A stretch of 64,000 bases of DNA, taken from positions 296,279 to 360,278 of the forward strand of contig JXTB01000304.1 in the NCBI GenBank assembly GCA_002914805.1, in the 5' to 3' direction. Position 1 is the stretch's first letter. Each line of letters begins with the position of its first letter. The notes under the pieces were generated by a model. That model was not told where the DNA came from, did not search any database, and saw only the letters and a program-made list of their open reading frames with translations. The DNA comes from Parasponia andersonii. Taxonomy: Eukaryota > Streptophyta > Magnoliopsida > Rosales > Cannabaceae. The translations under genes were made by a program, and so were the position numbers. Positions 43,266-55,410 of the stretch are shown here, in pieces.

Positions 43266-44575
43266 TCTTAGATTTTATTAGCCTTGGCCGGCCGGACGCA
43301 AGTAAATAAGTGTTGAGAAAGACAAAGCATTTATGAAATAATATTCAAAAGAATGAAGTATACTTGAGTTGATTTATCGTGTTAATGTTTTCAGAGTCGC
43401 AGTTTGGGTTTGGAACTGGGAATTTTTATTCTGACTAATTTCTTTTATTTACTATTTTTTTTTTGTAATCTCAAAAACACTTCTCTTCCATGATGAATGA
43501 TCCGTTCTTACTTGAATAATTTTATCTAAAGGGCATGTACAAACAGTAATCTGCCCGTATTGATTCGAGAAAACACTAAAAAAATCTTAAAATTTATTGC
43601 AGACAAACACATCTCACATTTTATAGTTTATATTTTTTTTTTCAAAAGAAAAACCCTGTCCTCTTTAACTAATCAAATTATGTGGGAGATTTTGGTAACA
43701 CGTTCTTAAACATGCATATAGAGAGCCCTTTAAATATTTCACATCATAAATAGAGTTTGATCAAAAAGATTTACTGGGTCTTTTTTTTTTGGTCTTAAAA
43801 ATGGAGAGCATTTTTTTTTTTGGGTTTTCTGAAACCGGGAAGTTGAACCCGGTATTTTAATATAATAGAATATTTTGGGCTGATTACATATTTTTATTAA
43901 GACTTTTAAACAGGTTGAAAGGGGACAAGAACTATGCATTTTAGTAACTATCATGGTTAGTAATTTTACCTACAAATACATTTTAAGCCTCGTATGAGCT
44001 CGAAGTATGTGGCATTTTTTTTTCCCTTTCCACACAATTTTATATTTTAGTATACTTTTTGTTAAAAGAAATTTACTATTTGAATTTAACAATATTATAC
44101 TTTAAGCTTTATTACAAAAAATTAATTTTAAATATAATATTTAATTTTGATAAGTTTTTTATTTTTAATTAATTATGCTATATAAGAACTTATTTATTTA
44201 TCTATTATTTATCTTATAAGATTTTAGTCTTAGATTGTATCAAACACATTATAGTACTAAATTGTTTAATTTATTCTAATCCAATCTAAACCCATCCCAA
44301 CTAATAATCTAGTCTAATCCAATCCAATTTAGTGTGCCTGAGACATGCCCTAATTATATTTATATATACATATACACAACATATTTTAATGTAATGTAGC
44401 ATATACTAGTTCTTTCACGGAAAAGTATTATACACGTACTTATACAAGTGTAGAGAATATATGTAACCATTTTCATTTTTTCATCTCGTTTTGCTTTTCT
44501 TTCAAATTCAGTTCATTTTTATCCCAAATAGGTTTTTTAAACTTATCTATCATGCAAAACTGATTTTATTTTGAT
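43266..44575. other. AT-rich spacer without recognisable gene
   Basis: Many A/T homopolymers and short frames without domains. The frame at 43739-43954 (minus) is low complexity. Confidence 0.6.
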
Positions 44576-44579
44576 ATAA

Positions 44580-44719
44580 TTAATATTTAGTGTTACTTTG
44601 TACGTATTTAGTATGTAGAACTTATAACGCATCAAATTATTATATTTAATGAAAAATATAGTATTTGTAGAATAAACTTTTACTAGCCCATTTTACACAG
44701 GTAAATTCAAAATCGATTG

Positions 44720-44759
<40 letters not shown>

Positions 44760-47330
44760 TATTCAATATTACCTTGTAAGTATTTAGTATGTAGAACTTA
44801 TAACGCATCAAATTATTATATTTAATGAGAAATGTAATATTTGTGAAAACCCTGATTTATCAAGGTTATTTTAGTCTTTTCATAAATGGTAAAGTGAAAA
44901 AAATAGTTAAAATAAAGAAATAATTTCAGGCAAGGACCAAAGTGGAAGGAATTGTAGACTTTGGGGTCAAATTCAAATTTTTGAGTACTTAAATGAAATG
45001 AAAAATCGAAATATGGGCCATAGTACAATGTTTTAAAAAAACTCACTTTACTCGAACCATGTCTGTCAAATGTTACAAAAACCCAAAAATTCCCCCAAAT
45101 CCCTAACATTCTCTCTCTCTCTCTCTCGCATGTTACCCTCGTTCTTCTTCAACCTTCTTCCCTACACAGCCCTCTTGCCAGCCACTGGCGCCGACCCAGG
45201 CCGTGGCTCTGGCAAGAATTGCTCCCCAGTTGTCCAGCAAGCTAGCGCTGTCCATCGCCGGCCACTATCTCGTGGCCAGGCACGAGGAAGAAGAGCATGA
45301 AATTGCACCTAAACTGCGGCTAAAATGCAGAAATTTCCAACATTTCGCCTTCTTAGACCACCACCCACTGCTATCATCTCGAAGCTCGGCCCCCCTTGTG
45401 TCTAGTCGAGCCTCTCACTGCCTTCAATTTCTGGTCAAGAAGCTTTGGTGAGCTTTTAAAAACTTTTTGTGCTATTTTCGTAACAATAAGTTGCTTTTAT
45501 GTAATAATTTTTGTAATGTTCAACCATTGCCCATAAAACTCATAAAAATTTATGGGATGAAAATATGGTTTAAGACAGGAGAGTGATAGTTTTGTGGAGA
45601 ATGGATGAACGGATTGAGAGAAAATTTGATCTGAAAATTGTCGCATTTATTCGAATATTTTCAGAAAATGCTAATTTTGTTACTTTTATAATTGGATACT
45701 AACTATGCCCAAATTCAAACTAGAGGCCTCGAAACTAGAATTGGATTTCGAAATTGACTAAAGAAGATCAAGAAATGAGCTTTATATACAGCATCAATAT
45801 GTTTTGAAGTGATACAAAATTTGAGACGTGAGGTTTGAGATTTTGCTTCGTTTTGCGTATCACGGGATGAGTTTCAATTTAAGGCCCAAATTAATCGAAT
45901 TATATGTCTAACTTAGTATATTTAAATTCTAAGAATTCATTAGTAACGGGCGTTTCGCAATTTAAGGTTTCTTTTAGAAAATTATCTTTCAAAGTGAGCT
46001 CACAAAATCTCGAAACAACTTTTCGAGCGACCAAATGACTAACGAGATAATCTACAGGTGCCAATAACTTAGTTTAGTTATCAAGGCAAAGTAGGGGTTC
46101 AATTACCAAGTTTTTATAATAATTTTATTTCAAAGTGTGTATTATGACCTATTTCTTGAAATTGTCGACTTTGAAGGATTTGAATGATTTAATTGGATAT
46201 TTAACGAACTTATGAACTATTGAGATATACTAGATTATTCTGGGATTTTTTTGTATGGTTTTTATGTAGGTTTAAAATTTTAGTTTTGGGAAAATACAGT
46301 TGTTATGTTGCATAATTTTCTGTAAATCCGAGAATAATACTAAATGAGGTTTAAAGCATGATCTCTTAATATACTTGATGTATGGTTATTACACACTCTA
46401 TGATATGTTGTACTTACCATAGGATCATACACTTGAGTTCCATTTTAATATCATGATATTTAGATTGTTGGTGAGTTGTTACAATACTAGATGAGAGACT
46501 TAGGCTCTTGCATAGGATTTGCTGACACACCTCGGGATAGTGTTAAGATACTGGGTACCTCTGTTACAGAGATATTACAAGGTCGTGATGAGAGGACGAG
46601 AGCTCATACTTACACTTGGTTGATTTATGATATGTATAATATTGTGACTTTGGTTTTAGTTTTGATTATATGATTACCCATGATCTTGATTACTTTGTAA
46701 ACTTATTTTATAAATGGATTTTAGAAAGGTACTAATCATGCAGGTTTGAAAAGTTGCATTCGTACCAAAATAGTAATTGAATTCCTACTAGGTATGTGAA
46801 TGTTCACTTCTTTATCTTTCCCCTCTCAGGTGGTGTGTAGTATGAGTTGGACAACTTCGTAACAGAGGGAGTAGGAGTGGAAGCTGATACTAGTTTAGTA
46901 GTTGCTAACTACTTAGTAACTCATTTTTGATTTGTAATAACAACTAAGACTCATATTTTAGATTTAACCTGTATTATTTATTATACCTACTTGTGATGAT
47001 GATAGTGATGCACATATATGTTTTATGAATATTATCAACAATCTATATCTAGTAGTGATCACAAACTGTGGGAATTTACATATTTGATTATTTTTATAAA
47101 TTTTTACAGAAGCTGTTGTTTTGAAACTAGTTATCTTTTTTCTGAAAAATTAAAATTTCTAAAATTTTTTAAAACAATTTATGAATTTTCACTTGTGAAA
47201 TTCTTCTCCTGTCATTGGCCTCAGATTTGAGTTGGCCTCAGATTTGGGTTGTGACAGGATTTGTAGAATAAACTTTACTAGCCCATTTTAGACAGGTAAA
47301 TAAAAAATCAATTGTTTGATATATATATAT
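44580..47330. repeat. Tandem duplication of about 180-200 bp split by a solo LTR
   Basis: Unit 1 is about 44580-44755: TTAGTATGTAGAACTTATAACGC, ATTTGTAGAATAAACTTTTACTAGCCC, then (TA)n at 44719-44753. Unit 2 starts at about 44757 with the same TAGAACTTATAACGC block, is cut at 44841, and resumes at 47259 with ATTTGTAGAATAAACTTTACTAGCCC and (TA)n near 47318-47332. The LTR sits in unit 2. Confidence 0.85.
44842..47256 (+). mobile_element. Solo LTR of the long-LTR Ty3/gypsy family (copy C)
   Basis: Starts TGTGAAAACCC and ends GGGTTGTGACA. The host sequence ATTTG occurs on both sides (44839-44843 and 47259-47263). This is a 5-bp duplication if the element is taken as 44844-47258, so the exact ends are uncertain by two bases. 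Collinear with copy A: GGATCATACACTTGAGTTCC, ACTAGATGAGAGACTTAGGC and AAGATACTGGGTACC. No internal region. The short frame at 45070-45451 is a chance translation of the LTR. Confidence 0.8.
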
Positions 47331-47332
47331 AT

Positions 47333-48100
47333 AATATTATATTTTCTTATCGTATATTTCAATATATTTTCGATGAAAAAAAATCCAAATTATATATACC
47401 CTTACATAATACGTATAAATAGCTATTTAATTTCGCTCACCTATTTTTCTGATTGTGTTAGGCTTCATAGCTATTAGCTATGCACTAGTAAAACATTTGT
47501 CCTCGCATATTCTAATAAACACTTTCGTTGAGATCTATATAATCAAATTCTCCATTTTGGATGTCATTGTGTTATTTTCTCTACAAGAAAGTAGGACTTT
47601 TTTATTAGAAGGAAAAAATTATGAAGCGCTACACGTAGAATATTATCATTTAATTAGTAATTAATTAGTAGATTAATTAATAAGCAAGCCACATGTTATT
47701 ATTTGTTGTCATATTCCTCACCAATGCTGGCGCTTTGATCAGTCGATGTCCTCTTACTTTCTCGAAAAGGTGGCGCTTAAACACGGATTAGGTTTAACTA
47801 AACCACTAAACCACCATTTCAGATTTGAATATTCCTTGCCTAGCTCTAAATCCTTTATTAATCTTGCTCCAAGTTTTGAATTGGTTACTACAAGCGATAC
47901 TCGCTTTATCGTTCAAAAAAACTTCGGACACCAATCAAAATATACATAGATATAATTGAACTTCTTTTTCCGAAGAAGAAAAAATTGAAACTTGAGGACC
48001 TATATTTGTAAATACAAAATTATTGATTAATAAGTGTGTCAAGCCGAAACTATATTAGGAAAGTAATTTATTCAATTACATATTTTTCCGCAGTTGTTAG
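47333..48100. other. Spacer before T3
   Basis: AT-rich; no domain recognised. The frame at 47746-47949 (67 residues) has no detectable homology by eye and no gene context. Confidence 0.55.
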
Positions 48101-48801
48101 TGTTGTGTGGTCTAAAATCCTATGTCAGGTCGCATGAGTAAGATTAAGTGTGACCTCTTCCGAAATAGTTACATGCGATCTTCAGTGCATAAGTTAGTGC
48201 GACCTCTTCCGAAAGAGTTACGTGCGACCTTCTTCGAACAAGTTTAAAGCGACCTCCTCCAAACAAGTTAAGTACGACCAGGATGAAAAGGAGACTAGTC
48301 TACGCTTTGTCAAACAGGTAACCTATAAAGAAAAGGAAACAAACGTTTTTCTTTAAAAATCGACCAGTCATCTCATTTAAGTGATTACCCAGTTATATTG
48401 TTACTCAAAATGTATTGCCCGATTATACAGTTACCCATTCTCACAATTGGGAAACATTGAGCTATTCTCATCTATATAAAGGGAGTTCAATGTTTCAGTG
48501 AGGAGATCTTGGACTTTTTTTGATCTGGAGAGGCTAGGAATTCTTTGATCCTTTCTTGATCTTTGAAATCTTTTAAGAACTTTTTTAACTCTTGTTTTTT
48601 TTTTTCCGACAACACATTGTAATTTTGAGTTCTTGTAATTATCAGAAAATAGTGAAAAACAGTGGACGTAGGCTCATCTTTTTTGGGGCTGAACCGCTAT
48701 AAAATTCTTACCTCTTTATTTGCTTTGATTGATAATCCTTTTCACAAAAGCCACATTTTATAGAATTATCAAATTTATTGCTGATAAAATCTCCATCAAC
48801 A
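48101..48801 (+). repeat. 5' LTR of T3
   Basis: TGTTGTGTGGTCTAAAATCC to CTCCATCAACA. It contains short tandem units of about 25-30 bp (AGTTA.GTGCGACCTCTTCCGAA) at about 48150-48280, with one unit more than the 3' LTR. TATATAAA at 48473-48480 is the likely core promoter. Confidence 0.92.
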
Positions 48802-48802
48802 A

Positions 48803-48820
48803 TTGGCGCTAGAAGGAGGG
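48803..48820 (+). other. T3 primer-binding site
   Basis: TTGGCGCTAGAAGGAGGG starts within two bases of the LTR end. It differs from the T1/T2 site, so a different primer tRNA is likely (inference). Confidence 0.65.
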
Positions 48821-48862
48821 CTATTTCGGCAGAAAATTTTGTCCATTCCGTTTCTTTCAACA

Positions 48863-50625
48863 ATGGTAAACACCAGAAATACTACCAGAAATACTGGAAC
48901 TAGCCAAAATCATCCCCAAAGTACCACTGCTGCACAGGCAGATCCTGCTCAGGATCAGCCTACCGTGACTGCACCGGAAAATATTATCCAGAGACAGGAT
49001 CTCATGGAGGAAGCACTGGTGAACCTTCAGCAAATTATAAGTCAGATTAATGACTCTCTACGGCGACTTGCTGAAGGACAGATGCTAACTCTACCACAGT
49101 ACGAACGTCTTAGAGAACGTCTTGCTCAACAACCTGAGAGAAGAATTCAGATTCTGGAGACAGAGAACCGCGACCAACCTAAAGCTCGACAGGAGCGTCG
49201 AGGAGATTGCATCTCCAAGGGAAAAGGTAAGGTCACAGACTTGCCTTTGGTATCTGATACGGAAAGTTCGAGCACTGATCGTGATCGTGGACAACCTTCC
49301 CAGAGAGCAACCGTCAATCGTGATTATCTTGAATACGAGCAAAAACGACAATCGAGGAGTGTCTTTGAAAAGATCAGTAGGGAATCTCGACAAAATCCTA
49401 TAGACCTGAGACAACATCTGGATCAGCGACGTAGTAGGAGTGATCTACCTTACATCACAACGACCATAGTCGATCTCGTCGCACTGTTTCATCGGAATCC
49501 CTAAGGTTGTAGCACACCCTACCAAACCAACCCGCCCTATATCGTGACAACAATCAAAGGCCACTCCTACCACCAGTGAGAGAGAATGTTCTCCTTCTGA
49601 ACGTCGATGTTCATAATCTGAGGATTGCTTTAGACACACTTGCTGGTTGGGACGATGAACTCGCTGATGGGTATCGTCAATCGCCATTCAGCAAGGAAGT
49701 TCGAGCTGCTGCCCTACCTATTGGATTCAGACTTCCCACCGTAAACACTTTTGATCGGAAAACTGATCCACAGGACCATATGGACCACTTCAGCGACCTG
49801 ATGGAACTTCATCATGTCAATGATCATGCACATTGCAGATGTTTTGCTGTGACTTTCTCAGGAGCAGCAAAGAAGTGGTTTCAAGGACTTAAGTCTGGCT
49901 CAATCTCGTCCTGGCAATAACTTCAGATGGCGTTTTTGAGACAGTTCCAAGCTGCAAAGAATTTCACTGTTCCACTTGTTAGCTTGTCTGCAATTCGACA
50001 AGGTCCAGTGGAAACTCTACGATCTTATCTCAACTGATTCACCTTAGAGTTAGCAAAGGTCAACAACCTAACTGAAGTGGGAGTTTTAACTCTCATGATG
50101 GCTGGGGTGTGACTAGAAACTAAACTCTGGGAGGAATTACTTGAGCGAGAATATAGAATTCTCGAAGACTTCTACCGAAGAGTTAGTCAGCATTTGAGGG
50201 TAGAATCTTCGCACGAGAATCTTCAAAAGACAAAGAAAGAAGGAAGGAAAGATGTTACTAAAGACGCGATCACGACCAACAATAACGGTAATAAGAAAAA
50301 CAAAAGGAGTAATGAACAGTTGACGGAGAATCAGCCTAGAACTAAAAAGCAGAAGATTTCAAGAGCTCCCATGAGATTCAACAATCATACCGAATTAAAC
50401 GTACCTATAGATCATATCTATGCAGTCACAAACCAGCAGGAGCGATACCATCAACCGGAACCAATGAAATGGGACAGAGCAAAGCGCGAGCCCAACAAGT
50501 TCTGTCGGTATCACAATGACATTGGACATGACACCAATAATTGCTACGCCTTGAAGGATGAAATTGAAAGATTAATTAAAGAAGGGCGACTGCAGCAATA
50601 TACCAGGCAGAACAACGAAAGGTGA
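48863..50625 (+). pseudogene. T3 gag, interrupted
   Basis: ATG 48863 (MVNTRNTTRNTGTSQNHPQS) opens a Gln-rich N-terminal region to 49504. A frame change leads to the capsid domain from 49576 (LPTVNTFDRKTDPQDHMDHF, GAAKKWFQGLKSGSISSW). A TAA at 49918 and TGA codons near 50036 and 50110 follow. A basic linker (KKEGRKDVTKDA, KKNKRSNEQ) precedes the nucleocapsid finger FCRYHNDIGHDTNNCYAL, again CX2HX4HX4C. The frame ends in TGA at 50623-50625. The role is particle assembly. Confidence 0.85.
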
Positions 50626-50835
50626 GAAGAAAACCAACAACGACCTCTTGAAATTTAACATGAAGTACGAACTATCTTTGGAGGACCGCATGTTGGTGGA
50701 AATTCAAAAAGGGCTCAAGACAGGTATGCACGAGAAACTCGACAACAGCCATTGACTGACGTCATGCACCTTGAGCAGTGACCACAAAAGCTTCAACGAG
50801 TACCGGATATAGACATTACCTTCACAGAATAGGAT

Positions 50836-51516
50836 GTGAGGGAGGTCCACTATCCACATAATGATGCATTGGTCATAAAAATTAATTGTGGAAGCACGCA
50901 GCTGTGGCAAATATTGGTCAATAACAGGAGTACTGTTGACATCCTGTACTACGATGCCTTTAAGAAGATGGGGTTGAATAAAAGTGACTTGAAGCCTACC
51001 ATCACTCCGCTCTACAGTTTCACTGGTGATAGCCTAATGCCTATAGGCATGATTGAATTAATAGTCAACGTTGGAACCTATCCTAGGGTTTCGATGATAA
51101 TGACCCAATTTTTGGTGGTAAATTGCCCATCTGCATTCAATGCTGTGCTGGGAATACCGACACTGAGGGAACTTTGAGCTGTTACTTCAATCTATCATCT
51201 CACTATGAAATTCCTGACCCAACACGGGGTAGGCAAGGTGCAAGGAAACCAATATGATGCGCGGACTTGTTCTAACAACTCGTTGAAACTCGCAGCAAAA
51301 GATGCGACGCCTCGTACAATGATGGTCCAGCTACCAAAAGAAGCGTTAGTCGAAGCATCGGGCAAAACATCAGTTGAAGCATCAGTTGGAACGTCAGTCG
51401 AAGCATCAGTTGAAGCGTCAAACAAAGTGTCAGTCGGACTGTCAGATAAAGCGTCAATCGAAATGACCAGCGAAGACTTCGATCCTCAAGAAATAGACGG
51501 AGAGGTCAGAACATGA
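50836..51516 (+). pseudogene. T3 protease and linker
   Basis: The fold landmarks VIKINCGSTQLWQILV, FNAVLGIPTLREL and FLVVNCPSAFNAV identify the aspartic protease. The active-site motif, normally VDNGSS, reads VNNRST, so the catalytic Asp and the Gly are both lost. Both changes fit G-to-A. After a TGA (51175-51177) the same region continues as a linker at 51205-51516 with repeated EASVGTSVEASVEAS, a short Ser/Val/Glu/Ala repeat. Confidence 0.82.
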
Positions 51517-51629
51517 CCCATTGAAGATCTGGAGGATTTACCATTTGACATGTCTTCTAAGACTTTAAAGATTGGAACAAAGATTCAAGAACCTGTGCGA
51601 GCTTCATTGGTCGCTTTTTTGAAATCAAC

Positions 51630-52832
51630 TTGGACGTCTTCGCATGGCAACATTTGGACATGGTAGGGATCGATTCGAATATCATATGCCACCATCTCAA
51701 CATAGACCTGATAAAGAAGCCTGTACGGCAGAAAAGAAGAGCTATGAATTCAGAGCGCTACGTCGTATTGAAAGAAGAGGTGGAGAAGCTTCTCGAAATT
51801 AGATTTATAAGGGAATCTTTTTACCCTAACTGGCTTGCTAACCCAGTTTTGGTAAAGAAACCCAATGAGAAGTGGAGAATGTGCATCGATTTTATCGATC
51901 TCAACAAAGCATGCCCGAAAGACAGCTTCCCCCTTTCGAAAATCGACCAGCTTGTAGATGCGACATCGGGGCATAAACTCTTAAGTTTTATGGACGCGTA
52001 TTCTGGATACAATCAAATCCATATGTACGAGCTAGATGAGGAGCATACCTCATTCATCACTGATCGAGGATTATACTGCTACAAGAAGATGCCCTTCAGA
52101 CTCATCAACGCAGGAGCGACTTACCAGTGTCTTGTCAATATGATGTTTGCAAAACAAATTGGCAAGACAATGGAGGTATATGTCGACGACATGTTGGTGA
52201 AGTCGGAAAAAGCCGAAGATCACATCAAGCATCGTTCTCCGGAAATATCAAATAAAGCTGAATCCCTAGAAGTGTGCATTCGGGGTAGGATCTGGAAAAT
52301 TTCTGGGTTTCATGGTCAATCAGCGAGGCATTGAAGCTAACCCTCAGAAGATAGAAGTGCTGATTGATATGCAATCTCCTCTAAACCCAGGGATGTACAG
52401 AGCCTGGCAGGAAGAGTGGCTGCACTGAGTCGATTTGTATCTAGGTTAACTGATAAATGCCAACCATTCTTTGAAGTATTGAATGGATCAAAGAGGTTCG
52501 AATGGACGGGAGAATGCGAGCAGGCGTTCCAAGAGTTAAAAACACACTTGGGTTCTCCTCCACTTTTATCGAAGCCAAACCCAGGAGAAGAATTATGCTT
52601 ATATCTCGCTGTTTCCAAATGTGCGATGAGTTCTACATTAATTCGCGAGGAGGAAAATACACAGCGACCTGTCTATTATGTAAGTAAAAGATTACTTGAT
52701 GCCGAAACTAGATACCCAGAGATGGAAAAATTAGCACTAGCATTCGTCATTGCATCAAGGAAGCTTCGACCTTACTTTCATGCTCACTCCATCAAAGTTT
52801 TCACGAATTTTCCGTTGAAACAGGTTCTATAG
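51630..52832 (+). pseudogene. T3 reverse transcriptase and degenerate first RNase H
   Basis: RT reads MDVFAWQHLDMVGID, IDLNKACPKDSFPLSK, FMDAYSGYNQI and an intact YVDDMLVKS box near 52185. A frameshift near 52230 and a further disruption near 52370 break the thumb. The first RNase H (52416-52832) again has YLAVSKCAMSSTL without the catalytic Asp, then RLLDAETRYPEMEKLALA. The frame ends in TAG at 52830-52832. Confidence 0.87.
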
Positions 52833-54731
52833 AAACCTGAGGCTTCAGGATAGCTACTTAAGTGGGCCGTTGAATTGAGTCAATTTGACATCAATTTTCA
52901 ACCTCGCACTACCGTAAAAGGTCAGGCTCTCACAGATTTTATTGCAGAATTTACATATGATGTCGATCTTCCCACAGGAGTACTCAAAAAAACTGCTTCA
53001 GATACATCAAGGTTATGGAAACTTTATAATGATGGGTCATCAAATGAGAATGGAGCAGGTGCAGGCCTAGTTTTAATCAGTCCTGAAGGGCATAACATTC
53101 ATTGTGTGCTTCGCTTCAAATTCCCAGCATCGAATAATAAGGCTGAATATGAAGCACTGATAGCTGGGCTAAAACTTGCACAGGAAATGAAGATAGAGAT
53201 GATTGAAGTATACAGCGACTCCTAGCCGGTCGTTTGTTAGGTTAAGGGCGATTACCAAGCAAGAGGGGAGAGAATGATAGCCTATTTGTAGGAGGTACAA
53301 TAATTATTCTCGACATTCACTGCTTATAATATTCAACTTATTCCTCGTATTGAAAATACCCAGGCGGATGCACTTGCTAAGCTCGCTTCAACGAAAGATG
53401 CAGAGTTGTTGAAGGTTGTCCCTGTTGAATTTCTTGTATCGCCAAGCATCGAAGTTGAACCCCAAGTAACCATGCCAGTTGACAAAAGACCATCATGGAT
53501 GGATCCTATAATGTAATATTTACAAAATGGCGATCTTCCTGAAAGCAAAGATGATGCAAAGCGACTCTGCATGAAGGCAGCTCGCTATATCATCCATGAT
53601 GACAAGCTTTATCGAAGAAGTTTTAGCTCGCCATTATTATTATGTATCAATGAGGAAAAAACACGCTACATTATGAGGGAAATTCGCGAAGGAATAAGCG
53701 GAAATCATTCTGGAGGACAGGCACTTGCAAACAAGATTCTTCGACAAGGATATTTTTGGCCGACTATGAAGAGGGATACAATGGAATTTGCTAGGAGGTG
53801 TGATAAATGTCAACGGTTTGCGACTATTCCTAGAATACCACATGTTCCTTTAACTACAATGACTAGTCCATGGTCATTTGCTGTTTGGGGAATTGATATT
53901 ATCGGGATGCTTCCATTAGCACGGGGTTGATTGAAGTATGCGGTGGTCACAGTCAATTATTTCACAAAATGGATGGAAGCTGAAGCCTTGAGCACCATTT
54001 CCACAAAGAAGGTGATAAATTTTGTTTACAAATCTATAATCTACCGTTATAGTATACCGCATACTATAATTTCTGATAATGGGAAATAATTCGACTGCGA
54101 TGAGCTCTGTAACTTCTGCAACAACTTGGGCATCAAGAAGAGTTTCTCCGCTATTGTTCATCCACAAGTCAATGGGCAGGTCGAAGCGATAAACAAAATA
54201 CTTAAACAGAATATAAAGACGAAGCTGGAGGAGCATAAAGGAGCTTGGTCAGAAGTACTTCTAGAAGTTGTATGGGCTTATCGCACCACTCAATGAATCA
54301 CTACTAGAGAGAGTCTATTCTCTTTAGCTTACGGATATGAAGCAATGATCCCAGTTGAAATTGGTGCGAGCTCTCTACGGCGATCTGTTTATGAGCAAGA
54401 TCAAAATGATGTATTAATGAGAATTGAGCTCGATTTTTTAGAAGAACGGCGTGAACAATCTCAATTTCGAATCGCATCATATCAACAACGCACTACTCGA
54501 CATTATAACTCTAAAGTCAAAAGTAGACATTTTGAAGTTGGTGATCTTGTCCTTCGAAGAGTTCTACCTAATAATAAAGAGCATGGTGCTGGTGTATTTG
54601 GACCTTCTTGGGAAGGACCTTATGTTATTGATGTCGTCATTCGGCTTGGGACATACAAGCTAGCTCGCATCAGCGGATAAAAGATCAAACATGCTTGGAA
54701 TGTAGAACAACTTCGTTGTTATTATCAATGA
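52833..54731 (+). pseudogene. T3 second RNase H and integrase
   Basis: The second RNase H (about 53020-53400) has LYNDGSSNENGAG, NNKAEYEALI and VYSDS; acids one to three are present and a TAG follows SDS. Integrase begins at 53571 (YIIHDDKLYRR). The zinc finger starts REGISGNHSGG, with Arg where the first His (HEG) is usual, and continues CDKCQRF. The core has WGIDIIGM, ISDNGK and NGQVEAINKI, so the DDE triad is readable, interrupted by stops near 53928, 54088 and 54295. The end reads HFEVGDLVLRRVL and LRCYYQ, with TGA at 54729-54731. No chromodomain. Confidence 0.87.
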
Positions 54732-55410
54732 ATCTTCATGTATTTTCAATGGCTTCCTGTATCTTCATTATTTCGTCATTCGACGTCATTCGTCAATAAT
54801 ATTTCGTCGGCTATTACTTTAACTCATTTGATTCATCTCTTATAGTTCTATGACAGTTTTCGGACACCATAAAACTCGGGGAGCAGTGAGATCAGAATAT
54901 TATCTCCTACTTGCTTTCTAAGGGGCTATGCAAACGTCCATTTAGAGGAGTTGGAATTTTAGGATTTTCTCCTCACTTCATGCCATAGCATATCGTATTA
55001 CTCAATTTCCCTCCTCGAACAACAAAGCAACTAAGCAAAAGGTTCATTGTTCGATGTGATATATTGCTATATCCTATTTTACCATGGAACTTCTGCAAAA
55101 TAGTATTGAGTTTGCATCACTCATACTTACTGTTTTCTTAAGTGACCTAACCTATCCTAACACTTAAAACTCGTTTTAAGTTAGTTGGGTTCAAATCGCA
55201 AAAAGCATACCGATCAGTCACCTAGTGATTGACTACTTAGTTAAAATTATAATATTGTGTTTTGATTATTTTGCAGGAATATATATCTGACAAGAAAAAA
55301 AGCATTCATTAAAAAGCTCGCACCTATATACAAGCAAAGAGAGAAAGGGGGACCAAGCCCGCATTGTTCTGAGGTTAAAAAAAAAATGGATACGAATACA
55401 AATGTGTTTT
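54732..55410. other. T3 spacer between pol and antisense gene
   Basis: About 680 bases without a readable gene. Unlike T1 and T2, I see no obvious minisatellite here. ACTCGGGGAGCAGTGAG near 54876 resembles the purine-rich tract before the 3' LTR. Confidence 0.6.

Noticed and set aside
45070..45451. Two overlapping plus frames in solo LTR copy C, looking like a small gene
   Set aside because: They lie wholly inside the LTR, are not conserved in copies A and B, and show no domain.
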